Shown: positions 33,289 to 45,580, counted from the stretch's first letter. The stretch: 64,000 nt of DNA from Pyrenopolyporus hunteri (GCA_902806595.1 CADCXC010000037.1:3224001-3288000); one strand, 5' to 3'. Notes: generated by a model from the letters alone, not told the origin. Program-made: numbers and translations.

Positions 33289-35024
33289 GAGCCGGCATCC
33301 GAGGTGAGCGGGGTCTTGTGCGATGGTTTTATCAATGTTCCTCGAGGCTCGGACGGATGATACCCCATGATCAATTCTGCGAACACTGTCTATAGACACG
33401 TGAAGGGCTAGGTCTACTGCACGATTGATGAATGCGGCATGAGTATCGTCGAACGCGCTTGTATTATAAATGTGGTTCTAAAGATAGCTGTTTGCATGTT
33501 GGACGGTTTCCCAGTCTGTATAGTAGTCCCGGAATGGTAGAAGATTCCCAATATGGCCCGGTATAAAATACAGAAGCGAACTACACCGGATTGTTCTAAC
33601 CACCAAATCGCCACCCCACCCAAGATACCTGGCCAAGCCTATGCTGATCTACCATGTACGGGATATTTGAGATATGCGGCGGTGTGGTGGTAGATGAGGC
33701 TAGTTTCAATCTGCTAATATGTGTATAAGCTCGTTTATTATTGTTTCCGGGAGCTGGCGTACAAGTCATAAAAGCGGATGTTTCCGTCGTGATTGGCGTA
33801 GGTACCTAGGTACCTAGTAAGAACAACGTTGTGGGATTCCAGGTATAGCATAACGTAGATGGCGAGTGGCATCAAAAGGTCGAATGACTCGAATTAAAGC
33901 ATGATTCCTTGGAGGATTGACGTAATGCGATCGACGGTGGGATCCTTCAGAGGATCACTTAAATGCTTATATGCCGAACTAAACGTCCTAACAACGATTC
34001 TACTGTTGGTTATAGAAGCTACATAAAGTACCTGCACATAGGTACCTACACATAAGGGTACCTGGGTAGGTAGGTACCTGGGTACCTAACTAATATAGTT
34101 CCTAGGTATGGTATCGTTAGTAGCGACATCTTCTTTTGTATAATAATTACCCCTATATATAGGTAGGTAGGTATACGGCCAACCCCACCTTAGGTAGGTA
34201 GTTGAGGCCGGGGGATCAATGTAAGGGAGGTATTTTTAGCTCAACAGCTCAACTCACCCGGATAGGCAGCGTATCGAGTGCCTACGACGTATAACTTACC
34301 TCGCATTGTATCGTACAAGAGGTACGATACAATGCATTACACAATACAATAATAGGTAACTTCACGTTCCCGGCTTAACCTCCCCGCAATCGCCCCGAAA
34401 ACGATACGATATTCCCACCCAATTATGCCCACCGTCGTCGTCAATCCCCTGCCCTTGATCGCCAGCTAATCCTAACATCTGGTACCTATGCGCCATGTCT
34501 CGGGCCTCGAGTAACAAGATTTCTTCAGCCACCTTACTTGACGCTCCTACAAACCGAAGCTACGCTTTCCCTGTTGCCGCGGAATACGCGTCATGGGATC
34601 CATAAGGTGTCCAAACACTTGGTCCGAGTATAGAGATCTGGGTACTCTGTATCATACCATGGCTAGGAGGAGGTACGTACGTGTTACTAAGGGACTACGT
34701 CGTCTAGGCTAGCCGTGTCGATCGAATGTAGGTAGGTATCGAGAATGATGATAAATGGCGTTCTCCCTCGTCTTTTTCTTATTCCGTCTTCTATTGTCGC
34801 CAACCCTCCCATACACATAACCCTGTGTTTTCCTCCTTGCCATCTGTCATAGGACTCGATTTGTGCTTGCTAGTAGATGCCTAGCTAGGCTATAAGCTCA
34901 GCGCGTTACTCCCTTCTCCCTTGTATACACAATCCCTTAAGTCGCCTACTGTCGAACCTATATCCATATACCTATCTATACTTTTGGCATCTTCTTCGTA
35001 TCCTTCCTTGTCACTGTGATCCTA
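33289..35024. other. Intergenic spacer upstream of the NRPS-like gene
   Basis: A 1.7-kb spacer with TACCTAGGTA motifs at about 33798-33815, 34035-34105 and 34160-34200, and a perfect inverted repeat at 34303-34335. I see no coding sequence. The 3' part should hold the NRPS-like promoter. Confidence 0.6.
34303..34335. repeat. Perfect 14-bp inverted repeat with 5-nt loop
   Basis: GCATTGTATCGTAC at 34303-34316 is the exact reverse complement of 34322-34335, separated by AAGAG. It could be a dimeric factor site or a hairpin; it lies about 690 bp before the NRPS-like start. Confidence 0.7.
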
Positions 35025-38000
35025 ATGGAAAAATGCCTCTCGACACTCCCTTTCACCGATGTCTCAGCCCCAGGGGAGCTGCCTGTTGAGGCATCCAGCA
35101 GACTAAATAAGCAGCCCCTGGCTAATAGGGGAGACCGTATAATCACGAGGAAGGTTGATCTGTCAATTAACACCTCGTTCTCCCAGGAAAAGCTAGGGGA
35201 CACAGCACCCTCTCTAAGATCTAAAGTAGCCAATGCTTTGGGTATTGATATAAGCGAGCTCCCTCGGCCAATCCATGAGCTGGCACATAATTACGACGAC
35301 TCGGGTTCGATTCATTCGGACTCGGATGGCTCTCGATGGCCCTATGGTAGGACATGCTTAGAAAGAAAGGCAAATTCCTCCGGCTCGGCCTCAGTTTATT
35401 CATCCTCTAGTGATGCTTCTGCTTGGAAGAGTTCAGGGGGCAACTCGATCGAGGCGCGCCTCACTGTTGCTGTGACGGATGTTCTCGGCCTTGACTACAA
35501 CTCGTTGCCTTTGGATGAGTCGTTTACGGATCTCGGAGGTAATTTCCAAAAAGCTAGTGAACTCCGGGCGGAATGCATGGGCGCAGGCCTAGCTGTCGAG
35601 ACTAGAGACATTATGAACTGCAAGACCATTGCGGAACTCGAGACGCATGTGGCGCCGTTCAGTTTGCACAAGGCCTCCCAGAATGGGGATCTGCGTGCGG
35701 CCACCGGCTCACTACAAACCAGCCCGCTGGAGATGCCTCTAAATTACTCCGAATGTCAAGTGTCGGAACTTTGCCAGCCTCCATCAATCCCGCCCAAGGC
35801 ACCGGCTAGGTATTCCGTCGCAAGGCCGCAGCCTAAACCCGGCCTATTCCGGAGACATCACATACGAGTCGAGCAAGCTTTATATCAACATGATGAAGTT
35901 TCAGAAGCTTCCGTGCTCAAACCAAAGGCGGGCCCATTTGAGGGCCAGCTTGTAGCATTTGTTACTTTCGTTACCTGTCCAAGAGAGGGTCCCGATGATT
36001 GCGAAGTTGTACTGCAAAATGCTTATTATACCAGCCAACTACCGACTATCCGAAAGGCGATTGAGTCGCGGGTTGCGCCAAGCCTGGTTCCTAATGTCTG
36101 GGTTGTGTTGGAAAGGATGCCCTTAGATAACGCCGGCAACGTTAATCGAAGAAAATTACAGACGTGGATACAGAACGCTAACGACAAACTATATCAAGAA
36201 ATCCTGTCATTGGATTTGGCAGGGGGTCCAAGGCAGCCCACGAGCGTAATCGGAAGGCGACTCCAAAAGGCAGTGAGTAGGGTGCTGTCAGTGGACCACT
36301 CTAGAATCGACATGAATACGTCGTTCGTCGACCTAGGCGGCGACGAGGGTGCTGCAATACACTTGGCCGACAAATGCAAATCTCGGGGAATCCTTTTCAG
36401 TGCGGAAGACGCCATGCAGGCTACTTCGTTAGCTCAACTCGCCACTCTCGCGACATCGAACCGGTCAAACGGGCGGAATCCGAATGAAGTTACCGCGGCG
36501 ACCTTCGAGCTCTCGCCTATGCAGCGTCTGTATTTTCATACGCCTATGGGCGGCGACTGTCTACGGCAAGGCCATGTTAGCGGTGATTATAGATTCAACC
36601 AAAGCATGCTGTTTCGGTTGAAACGAACTATAAGCACCGAGGATATGGGGGCGGCTATAGAGGCGATAGTCGGTCGCCACCCGATGCTTAGATGTCGGTT
36701 CCAACCTAGCGGAAGCTCCTGGTATCAGTATATCGAGCCGGATATACCCTCTTCATATCATCTTACCCACTGTTCGGCTCAGACGGACGCTGAAATCGAA
36801 ATGATAATCGGGGCTTCCCAAAGGGTAATCGATGTCAGGACTGGCCCGGTCTTTGCCGCCTGCCACTTCCATACTCGGGATGGCTTCCAAATGCTTTATA
36901 TGGTCGCGCATCACCTCGTTATCGATCTAAATTCTTGGCACACCATTGCGGAAGACCTAGAAGGCTTGCTGACCAATGGCTGTCTCATATCTGGACCTAG
37001 TTTATCATTTAGGGAATGGGCGCTTCGGCGCCGACGTCGCGTCCAGGAGATGGAGTTCCTCCTCGACGTCCCAGCGGGAAATTCTGGGCCTTGGGGAATT
37101 GATACTACCTCTAACACGTATGGACATACAGCGATGGCCGGCTTTACGCTCAGTGCTGAAGTCACCTCGGCCCTCGAAGCTAGCTGCTGCAAGTGGAAGA
37201 CTGGTCCCAGAGACATTTTCGTCGCTGCCCTTGTCCTTTCCTTTGCGCAAACATTCCGTAACCGCCCAGTACCTGTCCTTTGGGAGCAGGAAGACGAGCG
37301 AATCGTATCCGAAAGAGGTCATAATGCGCCAGGGACCGTAGGGTGTTTCACTTCCCTCCGTCCAACCTTTATTGACCCTTCTCCTACGGACGATATCTTG
37401 ACCGTCTTCCACCGCGTGAGAAATTCAAGAAGGGCTACCGCCGAGAAAGGTGTGCTGCAGTTCACTAAGAGCATGATAGATACCCCCGCTGCTGTTTCAT
37501 TCCTTTCTTCTTACTATCCTTTCGAACTCATCCTCGCCTATGCTGGACCTACGCCAAATGCGCAAAGTCAGGATACTCTCCTAGAGAAGCTTCCTGTGCC
37601 TGGTAGGGAACTGGCTTCCGGCACGCCGGATATTGGGCGCGATGTCGAACGTATCGCCACGTTCGAAGCGTCAATATCTATCGACCAAGGCGAAGCCGGA
37701 TTCAGAATCATCTACCCCGAGGACTTAACGGAGCAGAAGCGAATAGAGGGTTGGATTCGCGCTTACGAGAAGATATTGCGTCACGCTCCCGCTGAGTTTC
37801 AAAGTGAGTCGCCCAGCATATCTTTATCTAGCGCTCCTCACATGGATATCATGGACGAAGAAATCAGGCAACTAAATATGACAATATTACGTGGTCTACA
37901 TATTAATGTCTCCAACGTTGAGACTGTTAGGCCCGCAACAGAAATCCAACAAAACATCCTCATTAACCAGTCTCTAATTCCGGGGAGCTCTAGGGCGCAA

Positions 38001-41000
38001 ATGATTTACGGCCTTGAAACGCCCGATCGACCCGTTGATACTTCTCGTATCTGTGCTTCTTGGCTCAAGGTATCATCGAGTCACCGGGCGCTGAGGACCG
38101 TCTTCTGTCCCAGTCTTTCGAAGAACCGGTTGTACGATCGGATAGTCCTACGTTATCACTCACCTAGCATGCTCTTCCTCGAGAGTGACAGCGTCGGGGA
38201 CGCAGTAACATCTCTGGACAACGTTCCCCCATTATTGTTGAACGAAGGAATTCCTTGGCATAGACTCGTAGTTTGTCGAGTGGGCAGGAAGATATTCTTA
38301 AAGCTTGAGGTTAGTCAAGCGGTATGCGACGTATGTTCCCCTCGCTTCCCTGAGCTTAAGGTCTGTTACTTAGTCTCGAGAAATTTAGGTTGCGAGTATG
38401 ACCATTCTTTTTAAAGAACTCGAGCAAGCTTACTTTCACAATCAGATTTCTCCCGCGACAGAGGCCTCTTATTCCAGGTATATGCGACGTTTAGGGATGG
38501 CTGCTTACAGCGTTGATTTCTGGAAGAAGCATTTACGCGGTGTTCAGCCATGCCGATTTCCCGCACTTATCTCTGAATGTTTAGTCTCTGGCAAGTGGGA
38601 GATGACATCGACCGACCTCGAGATTCCGAATGAAAAGCTCAAGGTCTTTGCTAAGCGCCATAAAATCGACGCATCTGCCGTGCTTCAGGTTGCCTGGGGC
38701 TTAGTGTTGCGAGCTTATACCGGGAGGGACGGTGTCTGTTTCGGGTTCCGCGTCAGCGGTAGAGATCTTCCCGTTGAAAGACTGGGTGGTACCGTCGGTT
38801 CCTTTTCGTCTATATTGGCCACCAGGCTTGAGATGGCTTCCGACGGGTCTATTACGCGTCTACTACTAGAGGCGGAAAAAGAGCGTAGCCGAGTGCTTGA
38901 TCATCAACACGTGCCTATAACGAGAGTTGAACACGAGCTCAAAGTCAAGGGGGGCCACCTATTTAATACCTACCTCTCGTTCGGCTATGAGCACGTGTTG
39001 AGCGATTGCTCTGGGGGTTCGAAATTCTGTCGCGTCGGAACTGAGCAATCCTCGGAGTATGATATCAGCATGGACGTGCATTTTCGTAACGGAGATATCA
39101 TAGTCGATATTGGATACCGCATACTTAACTCTGAGCATGCAACCACCATTACTGGCGCTTTTGGAAAGGCCATCGAAGCCATACTAGACGCGCCGACGAG
39201 CATGGTCAAGGAAGTAGATCTTTTCAGTATGCGCGACTACGAAAAAATTATGGCTTGGAATAGTATGCCCCAGACGGACGTGCCAAAAGGTCCCGTCCAC
39301 CAAATAGTCGCAAATTATGCGTGTCTCAACCCGTATATCCAAGCTATATGCGCATGGGACGGAGACTTGTCTTACGGCGACCTACACAGATCATCTTTAG
39401 CCCTTGCTAAATATCTTTTATCCTGCGGTCTGAAGCCGCAGATGCCTGTACCGGTGATTGTTAATAAGAGTCGGTGGACTATAGTAGCTATGTTGGCGGT
39501 TCTCTAGTAAGCCGATAACCCCCATACAAACGGAAGCCCGTACTAACTACCTCGAGCGCCGGCGCGATTCTGGTGCCCGTTGATGCGCAGATTCCCTCGA
39601 TGTTCGCCTGGGTTATCAATGCTACCAAGGCAGATTTAGTACTGATCTCCGAAGAAGCCCGGAAGCGTGTAGATGGCCTTACGAAAAGGGTTATTATCGT
39701 AAATGAAAACACCATTTTGGCTATGGCGGCGCGGGTCGTCAACATGAACCCTCTATGGCCTACAACCTATGAGACGGCGTGCATTCTCTTCGGCTCTAAA
39801 TCACGCATGGCATCGAAGGGTATCTCATATAGCCACGGCGCTCTCGCAACGGCGTGTTCCGGGCAGGGTTCTACGCTATTGATCAACCCGTCAAGCAGAG
39901 TTATGCAGCTTTCCTCGTATAGCGTTGACATCGCCCTCTCCGAAGTCTTTACTACCCTAGTCAATGGAGGTTGTGTTTGTGTCCCGTCAGCCTCGGAAAC
40001 AATTCGAGGGTTCTCTGCGGCGGCCAGGCGCATGCATGTCAATTGGACATATTTAACGCCGACCTTGTCTAGGAAACTTGACCCCGAGAGCCTGTCAGAT
40101 CTCGCCGTTGTCTGCTTCCGTGTACGACCCCTTGATGACGATGTATATACGCCGTGGATAGGTAAAGCTAAGGTACTGCTGGCTTATGGCTTTGCCGAAG
40201 CTTGCCCCCTAGCGCTATCCGCGATTGAGGTGACCCGTCCGGAGGCTCCTCGCTGTCTAGGTAGCCCATTCTGTGGTAACTTTTGGATTGTGAGTCCCGA
40301 GGATAATAACCGACTAATGCCGGTCGGTGCCCTCGGCGAACTGCTAATAGGTGGTCCAACGCTTGCGAGTGGGTTTGATACTCATGGTCCTGACGTTAAG
40401 GCTTGCGTTGGCGGGAACGCGGCTCGTGCAAAGCCGTCGCTAGAAGAATCGGGAAGCCGCCTGCTCAAGACCGGACAGTATGTCCGGTACCGCGAAGACG
40501 GTGGGATTGACTTTGCCTCCGACGGTACTCAAGATGCGCAGATTAATGGTAGAAGGTTCCGTCTTTCGACCGTTGAGACGAAGCTCCGGCAGTGTCTTGG
40601 TCAGGGGGTCGGCGTGGTGGTCGACATAATAGCCTTCAATGACCCCAACTCGACCCCGGTCCTCGCTGCGTTTATTGAGCTGGGAGAGATTTTGCCTGGA
40701 GGAAACCAGGGTTTGCCTCGACTTAGCCGCACAGCTAAGGAGAGATTATATCGCTACAAGAAGATGGCGACTGTCGTTCTCCAGGAAACTCTACCGAGTT
40801 ATATGGTGCCCTCAGCGTATATACCCGTTAAACGCATGCCTCTAACACCAGCGCTGGACATAAGCAGGCTAAAACTTCAGCGCCTGATCGCAGGATTCTC
40901 CCGGGAGCAGATTCTAGGGTTTTCCGAGATCTCAAATCCGCCGGAGGCTCATGAGGCCGGTTTAAAGCCTCTTCGGTTAACCCAAGTCGAGAGTGGGATG

Positions 41001-43250
41001 CGGATGCTCTGGGCCCAGATTCTAGGCACTGAGAGAGACTCAATTATAGTCAGTGCCGGGTTCATAACCCTAGGTGGTGACGCCGTCTTAGCCCATGATC
41101 TGATCGTGGAATGCAGACGACGGAACATTGATGTTTCTATCATCGATATCCTTCGAAACCTCAGTCTTATCGAAATATGTAAGGGTATCACGGAAATGGG
41201 GGACCCTCCGGCGACATTTCAAAAAGCTAGAATCCTACAGCCGAATGCCCTGGATAGGTTGGTCGATGAGAGGAGTATACCGCCGCTCGAGCCCAATAGG
41301 AGCCTGGTCGAGGACGTCGCCGAAGCGTCTTCCCTACAGACTATGTTCGTCGAGTCCGCGATGCTGCGGGGCCGCGGCAATATAAACTACATAGAGATCA
41401 TCATCACCGGCGCGCTGAACTGGTGCGAACTTGAAAGCGCGTGCTACCTGCTGACTGAAGTCCACCCTACCCTTCGGACTACGTTTATGTGTCATAATCG
41501 CAAGCTCTATCAGACCGTGCTTCGGTCGTATCGCCCAGAGTTCCTAAGGTACCAATGTCAAGGTTGGAGGCTTAGGCACTTAGCCGTGAAGATAGTCAAG
41601 AGAGACCGGGCCCTACCAGTTGATTTCTCGCGGCCAATCACCAAGTTCTCGTATATTGACGCAGGGAAACGCTCCCTCCTACTCATACGGCTCTCTAGGG
41701 CCCAATGCGTTGACACCTCGTTACCGGCCCTTGTTCAAGACCTCAGCGACTCCTATAGTCGCAGAAGCCCGTCTCTTAAACGACCTAGCTTTTGCGAATG
41801 GCTTAGGGCTGCCCAAAATTCGCCGTCGAACGGCGCGAATGAATATTGGCGGGTGCTGCTCGCAGGTGCAGAAATGACGCGGATCGTCTCGAGATCCTCT
41901 CCAACGACCGTCAACCTTAAATCCGCGACTTTACGTCGACGGATCCCCTCCGGACCGCTCCACAGTTTAGGCGTACCATTCGAGACTATTCTCAGGGGAG
42001 CGTGGTCCGTCGTGCTCTCGAACTTATCTAGCACTAGCGATGTGGTGTTCGGGCAGCTTGTTGACAGTCCCCTCGATAACCAAGGCCCTCTGGATATTGT
42101 TGGTCCTATGGGAAATATCTCACCCGTACGGACGCAATTGCCAGATGCCCCGGTCACGCCGTATGAATATTTGCAATATATCCAAAGCCAGCATGTTATC
42201 AGCATGCGAAAGAGTATGCAGACCTCCGATATCGTGCGAAATTGTACTCCATGGCCCTCTTGGACCCGCTTCAGCAGTATTATCTATCATCGTTCTCAAG
42301 GCGATGACGATCGCTTAACGGGCTTTAGCATCGGCAAAGCCAGCTGTAAGCTGAAGTGCGTAGAGCCGAACCATTACGATTCGGATATCTTTGTCGAATC
42401 GGTCATGACGGGATCTACTGACCTTGATGTATCACTCACGTTCTGTGAGAAGAACGTACCTATTCTCTTCGCAGATGGAACCTTGAAAATGCTCTGCTCC
42501 GTTATCTCGTTGCTCGCTCCGGGCTTCGTTATGGAGCCAATAACTTTGAAGAGTCTCTGTAATGACCAATCAATCCCAAGGATCCCGCTCCCAGAACCCA
42601 AACAAGAGCCTAATGCGCTGTCTAGTGTCAGGTCGGTTGACCCCGACCTTGCTTGGGCCACCCATACTATGATTTCGGTAGCATGGGATACGATCCTCGA
42701 TGCCTACTCACTTAGGTTACCTAACATGCGCTCGGTGCCCTTCTACGAAATTTGGGGCACACTCGTTCCCGCTGCTGAGCTCGCTAGATACTTCACGGAA
42801 AACGTGCCATCTACGCTCGGGCTCGAGCCGACGGAATTTACAATGGAGGAAATCACAAACCACCCGACCATGATGCAGCAGTATGAATTAATCATCTCTA
42901 AAATGCAAGGGCCACGGATCAGACGTAATAGGAATCCTATTTCAGTGTATACACAATCAGCGTGGGTTAAAAGTGTACGCAAATTACCCCGTGTTGGCAG
43001 TGCGCCGAATCCAGCCAGCGTCACGCTGAACGCTTCACCCCCAAATTATGAGCATAGCTCTATAGATACCAGCACTTCTATAGAGACGGCGACCGTCGGT
43101 GGCAGCCAGAACGGTGATGGCGAAGTAAAGGAAGTGGAGAGTCCATCGAGTCCTAGCACTCCAGAGACGAAGACGGTCATGGAGCGTAACAACATGAAGA
43201 CGACGGAGACCTCGATTCCTAGAAAGATGATACCTACCATCTCAGGCTAG
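35025..43250 (+). CDS. NRPS-like protein with degenerate active sites (2705 aa)
   Basis: Three exons (35025-38330, 38389-39506, 39557-43250) join in frame. Intron 1 restores VCD-VASMTILF and intron 2 restores AVL-Y-AGAILVPVD. ATG 35025 is the first in-frame ATG. Domains in order: carrier T1 (LGGNF, F174), C-terminal piece of an adenylation domain (about 265-400), carrier T2 (LGGDE, E441), epimerization-like domain (HHLVIDLNSW, H629-H630), condensation C1 (SQAVCDV, Q1098), adenylation domain (about 1340-1880), carrier T3 (LGGDA, A1984), condensation C2 (SRAQCVD, R2189), a T-like fold (FYEIWGTL, about 2537-2544) and a Ser/Thr-rich tail. In working enzymes the carrier residue is Ser and the condensation residue is His. 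The A domain has YGFAE for YGPTE, KTGQYVRY for TGDxVRY, and no NGKxDR lysine. The frame is open throughout and base composition is ordinary. It is either a young pseudogene or a retained non-catalytic protein. Confidence 0.88.
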
Positions 43251-43820
43251 AGGAATGGGGAAGTTACGTATGTTTGGCCAATATACGACTCTACGATCTC
43301 ATCTGAATTACATCATAGAAGAGGGTTACCTCCGTCTGAGCGCTTGAACAGGAACGAGACTTAACATCCTCTTGGCAATTACAGTTACATCTAGGGCGAA
43401 CGATACCGTATTACCAACAACTGGTACAAGATTTGCCAGAATGGATATCTACCTTAGCTAGATGATTCAACGGGCCCTCCCCCCGAAGTGCAACGGAGGA
43501 CCATGAGTTAAGGCTAGGCCCTGAAATACGTGGACTGGATGCCCCTTTACCCTTGCCCCGGCCCGTGGCTCGAGAAACCATGTCGCCCACTGAAAAGCAA
43601 AGATGAGACAAAAATAAGATGGTAGTTTTCACACATTAAGATTATCGCTGCGCTTTCATGGACCAGTACCCTATTAATAGCCTTATATATATAGGTATAT
43701 ATAAGAATCTTCACAATAACAAAATCTTAACTTAATATTCTATTCGTTTACTGCATGGCTGCCTTGGTTACCTTGGTAACTAACACCATGAGTAAGTACA
43801 GGGGCTAGGCTGCTGGTTTA
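43251..43820. other. 3' spacer of the NRPS-like gene
   Basis: No gene is seen. Near 43760 there is a small GGTTACC/GGTAAC inverted repeat. The rest is featureless to me. Confidence 0.5.
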
Positions 43821-44090
43821 TTACCAGAAGCGCTCCAGAATACACCTTCGTTTCTCGGTGTTATAATACAACGGCGTCTGATGATAGATTTTCTGCTGGC
43901 ATATTTCCTCGGCCTTCCTGGACCTCTTGCAGCTGTTGCAGACTTTGCAGTTCAGGACGATTGGCCGTTGCTCAATGATATTCGGGCAGCTACCAGACTC
44001 TACTTTGGGGCAGGACCTGAAAATCACTTGGTGACCATATTCCTGCTGGCATTCATAGCAATGGTACCATCCTTGATAGGTCATACACAT
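43821..44090 (-). CDS. Small Cys-rich hypothetical protein (89 aa)
   Basis: I do not recognise a family. The frame opens at ATG 44090 and closes with TAA. It has paired cysteines (HCYEC near residues 10-14, CKVCNSC near 48-54, plus C27 and C35), which suggests a zinc-ribbon-like fold. The centre reads like a structured protein (SCPNIIEQRPIVLNCKVC). No signal peptide is visible, so a secreted effector is unlikely. It could be a free-standing gene or one exon of a larger one; codon choice looks coding. Confidence 0.45.
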   Translation of the reverse strand: MCMTYQGWYHCYECQQEYGHQVIFRSCPKVESGSCPNIIEQRPIVLNCKVCNSCKRSRKAEEICQQKIYHQTPLYYNTEKRRCILERFW

Positions 44091-45148
44091 CTTATTATAC
44101 TAACTAGGATCTCTGACCTTCTGATTGTAACGGTAGGTACCAATGATAGGGTTTGAATGCAATTGTTTTCGTTCCGTTGGTAAGCGGCGGGGATTGGCTG
44201 CCGCGTAGGTTATGTATGGGTAGCATTTTTTTTATAAATACTATCAAACTCTTTTCCGTTAACATAGTCATTGTTATTAAAGACGGGTCTCAAATTAGCT
44301 CTAAAAGGCCCGGGGGTATCCCTATAAGGAAGATTACATTTCTTTGTCTGTTTTGCTGCCGCCGTATAAGCGTAAACAATACTCGTTCGAGCCTTGTTAT
44401 ATATTAGGAAATCTGTCCTTTGCATATACCATAGGTTGGACTAGCATGTCTCGAACACTCAGGTGGTTTCTATACTGGTTCCGTCGGAGGACTTTCAACC
44501 ATCGCACTTCAATCGCGTATGCAGAGCTATAGGTACCTACCTACAGTGTCCTTGAGGGCTCTGCGGTTCTCTATACATGAAATTGGGCATATACCTAGGA
44601 ATTAATTATGCTACGGTAACACCCTCCTTGTCTAATTCCCCTACGCAGCTATACTTCGGATTGAACCGTTTTGTTGCCTTGGGACTCGCAGTTGGGCTCC
44701 TAATTTCATCCTTCTTACCTACCTTTGGTCGATTTGTTGGTGATTTGGGTAATTTCTTTGTACTTGAACTTAAGAATAAAACGAGAACGTCAAAGCCCTT
44801 GCGTTAACGAAAGAATTTCCTTTGTATAGAAATAGTCTACATCTGAACTAACCCCTTTTGAGGTTTGAGCGAGGAATTATGCCTATAGGCAGGTAGGTAG
44901 ACAAGTAGTTTTTTTTTTTCTCGAAAATTATTCCAACTTTAAATAGTAAATAATGTGACTACCGGAGAGCGATTTAAGTAGTCTGGCGGTGTCGCAAGCA
45001 GTCGGTTGATACACTAAAACATCCTTTTATGAGATACCGCACCAGTAACCAAAGCGAAGATACAAGGCTCGAACAGAGGCGATGGTTTTGCTCTATCGAG
45101 AAACCCATACAATCACGAGGCCGCATAGAATCCTGATCAACCAATTCG
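44091..45148. other. Gene-free stretch
   Basis: About 1 kb with a short TACCTACCTAC motif near 44532 and a T run near 44910. Short ORFs here have no protein-like character. Nothing else is seen. Confidence 0.5.
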
Positions 45149-45580
45149 ATGTATCCTTTCCAGTCCCGGAAACATCGTAGCAGCCAAGTGGAATCACCGC
45201 CGCTCGTCGGTGGAGAAACTGGTAATTCCATCGGGAAATGTGACGGTTGGCTTCTTAACGCAGAAGAAAGCATACAACGAGAGCTTGAAATGTCTAAAAT
45301 AGAATTTGAGCTAGCAAGAGACGTATTAGACGAACTAGAAACCCGCTCGGACACGGAGTGGTTCAAACACGAATTCAGGGATCAGATGTTTCTCATGAGG
45401 GCTTGTCGAGAATATTCCGGCTCAAGATTTTGTATGCTTGAAGACCGCTTGCGGCAGATCGACTTATGGTTAAGTGATGAGCAGACTAGTAGAAGAATTC
45501 CCGATAGGATGCCAGATGAGTATGCCGGACCCCCCTCCCCCCACCAAAATAAAGAGTTCAACCTACGAATATCCGCCTAG
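45149..45580 (+). CDS. Hypothetical protein, possibly truncated by a frameshift (143 aa)
   Basis: No family is recognised. The middle part is helical and charged (SIQRELEMSKIEFELARDVL, then LEDRLRQIDLWLSDEQ), which looks like real protein. After the C-rich run at about 45530-45543 the reading shifts character. The +2 frame continues with PPPPTKIKSSTYEYPPSR, while this frame soon stops at 45578-45580. That suggests a slippage frameshift in a decaying gene, or an unrecognised splice. Later fragments (about 45643-45843 and 45909-46151) may be its remains. Confidence 0.35.
   Translation: MYPFQSRKHRSSQVESPPLVGGETGNSIGKCDGWLLNAEESIQRELEMSKIEFELARDVLDELETRSDTEWFKHEFRDQMFLMRACREYSGSRFCMLEDRLRQIDLWLSDEQTSRRIPDRMPDEYAGPPSPHQNKEFNLRISA

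Noticed and set aside
35016..35024. GTG at 35016 as the NRPS-like start
   Set aside because: A nuclear fungal gene should start with ATG; the first in-frame ATG is at 35025.
35016..43250. Three separate NRPS-like genes
   Set aside because: The breaks at 38331-38388 and 39507-39556 have good GT-AG sites and branch points, and splicing restores the condensation and adenylation domains exactly in phase.
35025..43250. RIP as the cause of the NRPS-like active-site changes
   Set aside because: The gene has ordinary base composition and abundant CpA, unlike the AT block, and no stop codons of the type RIP produces.
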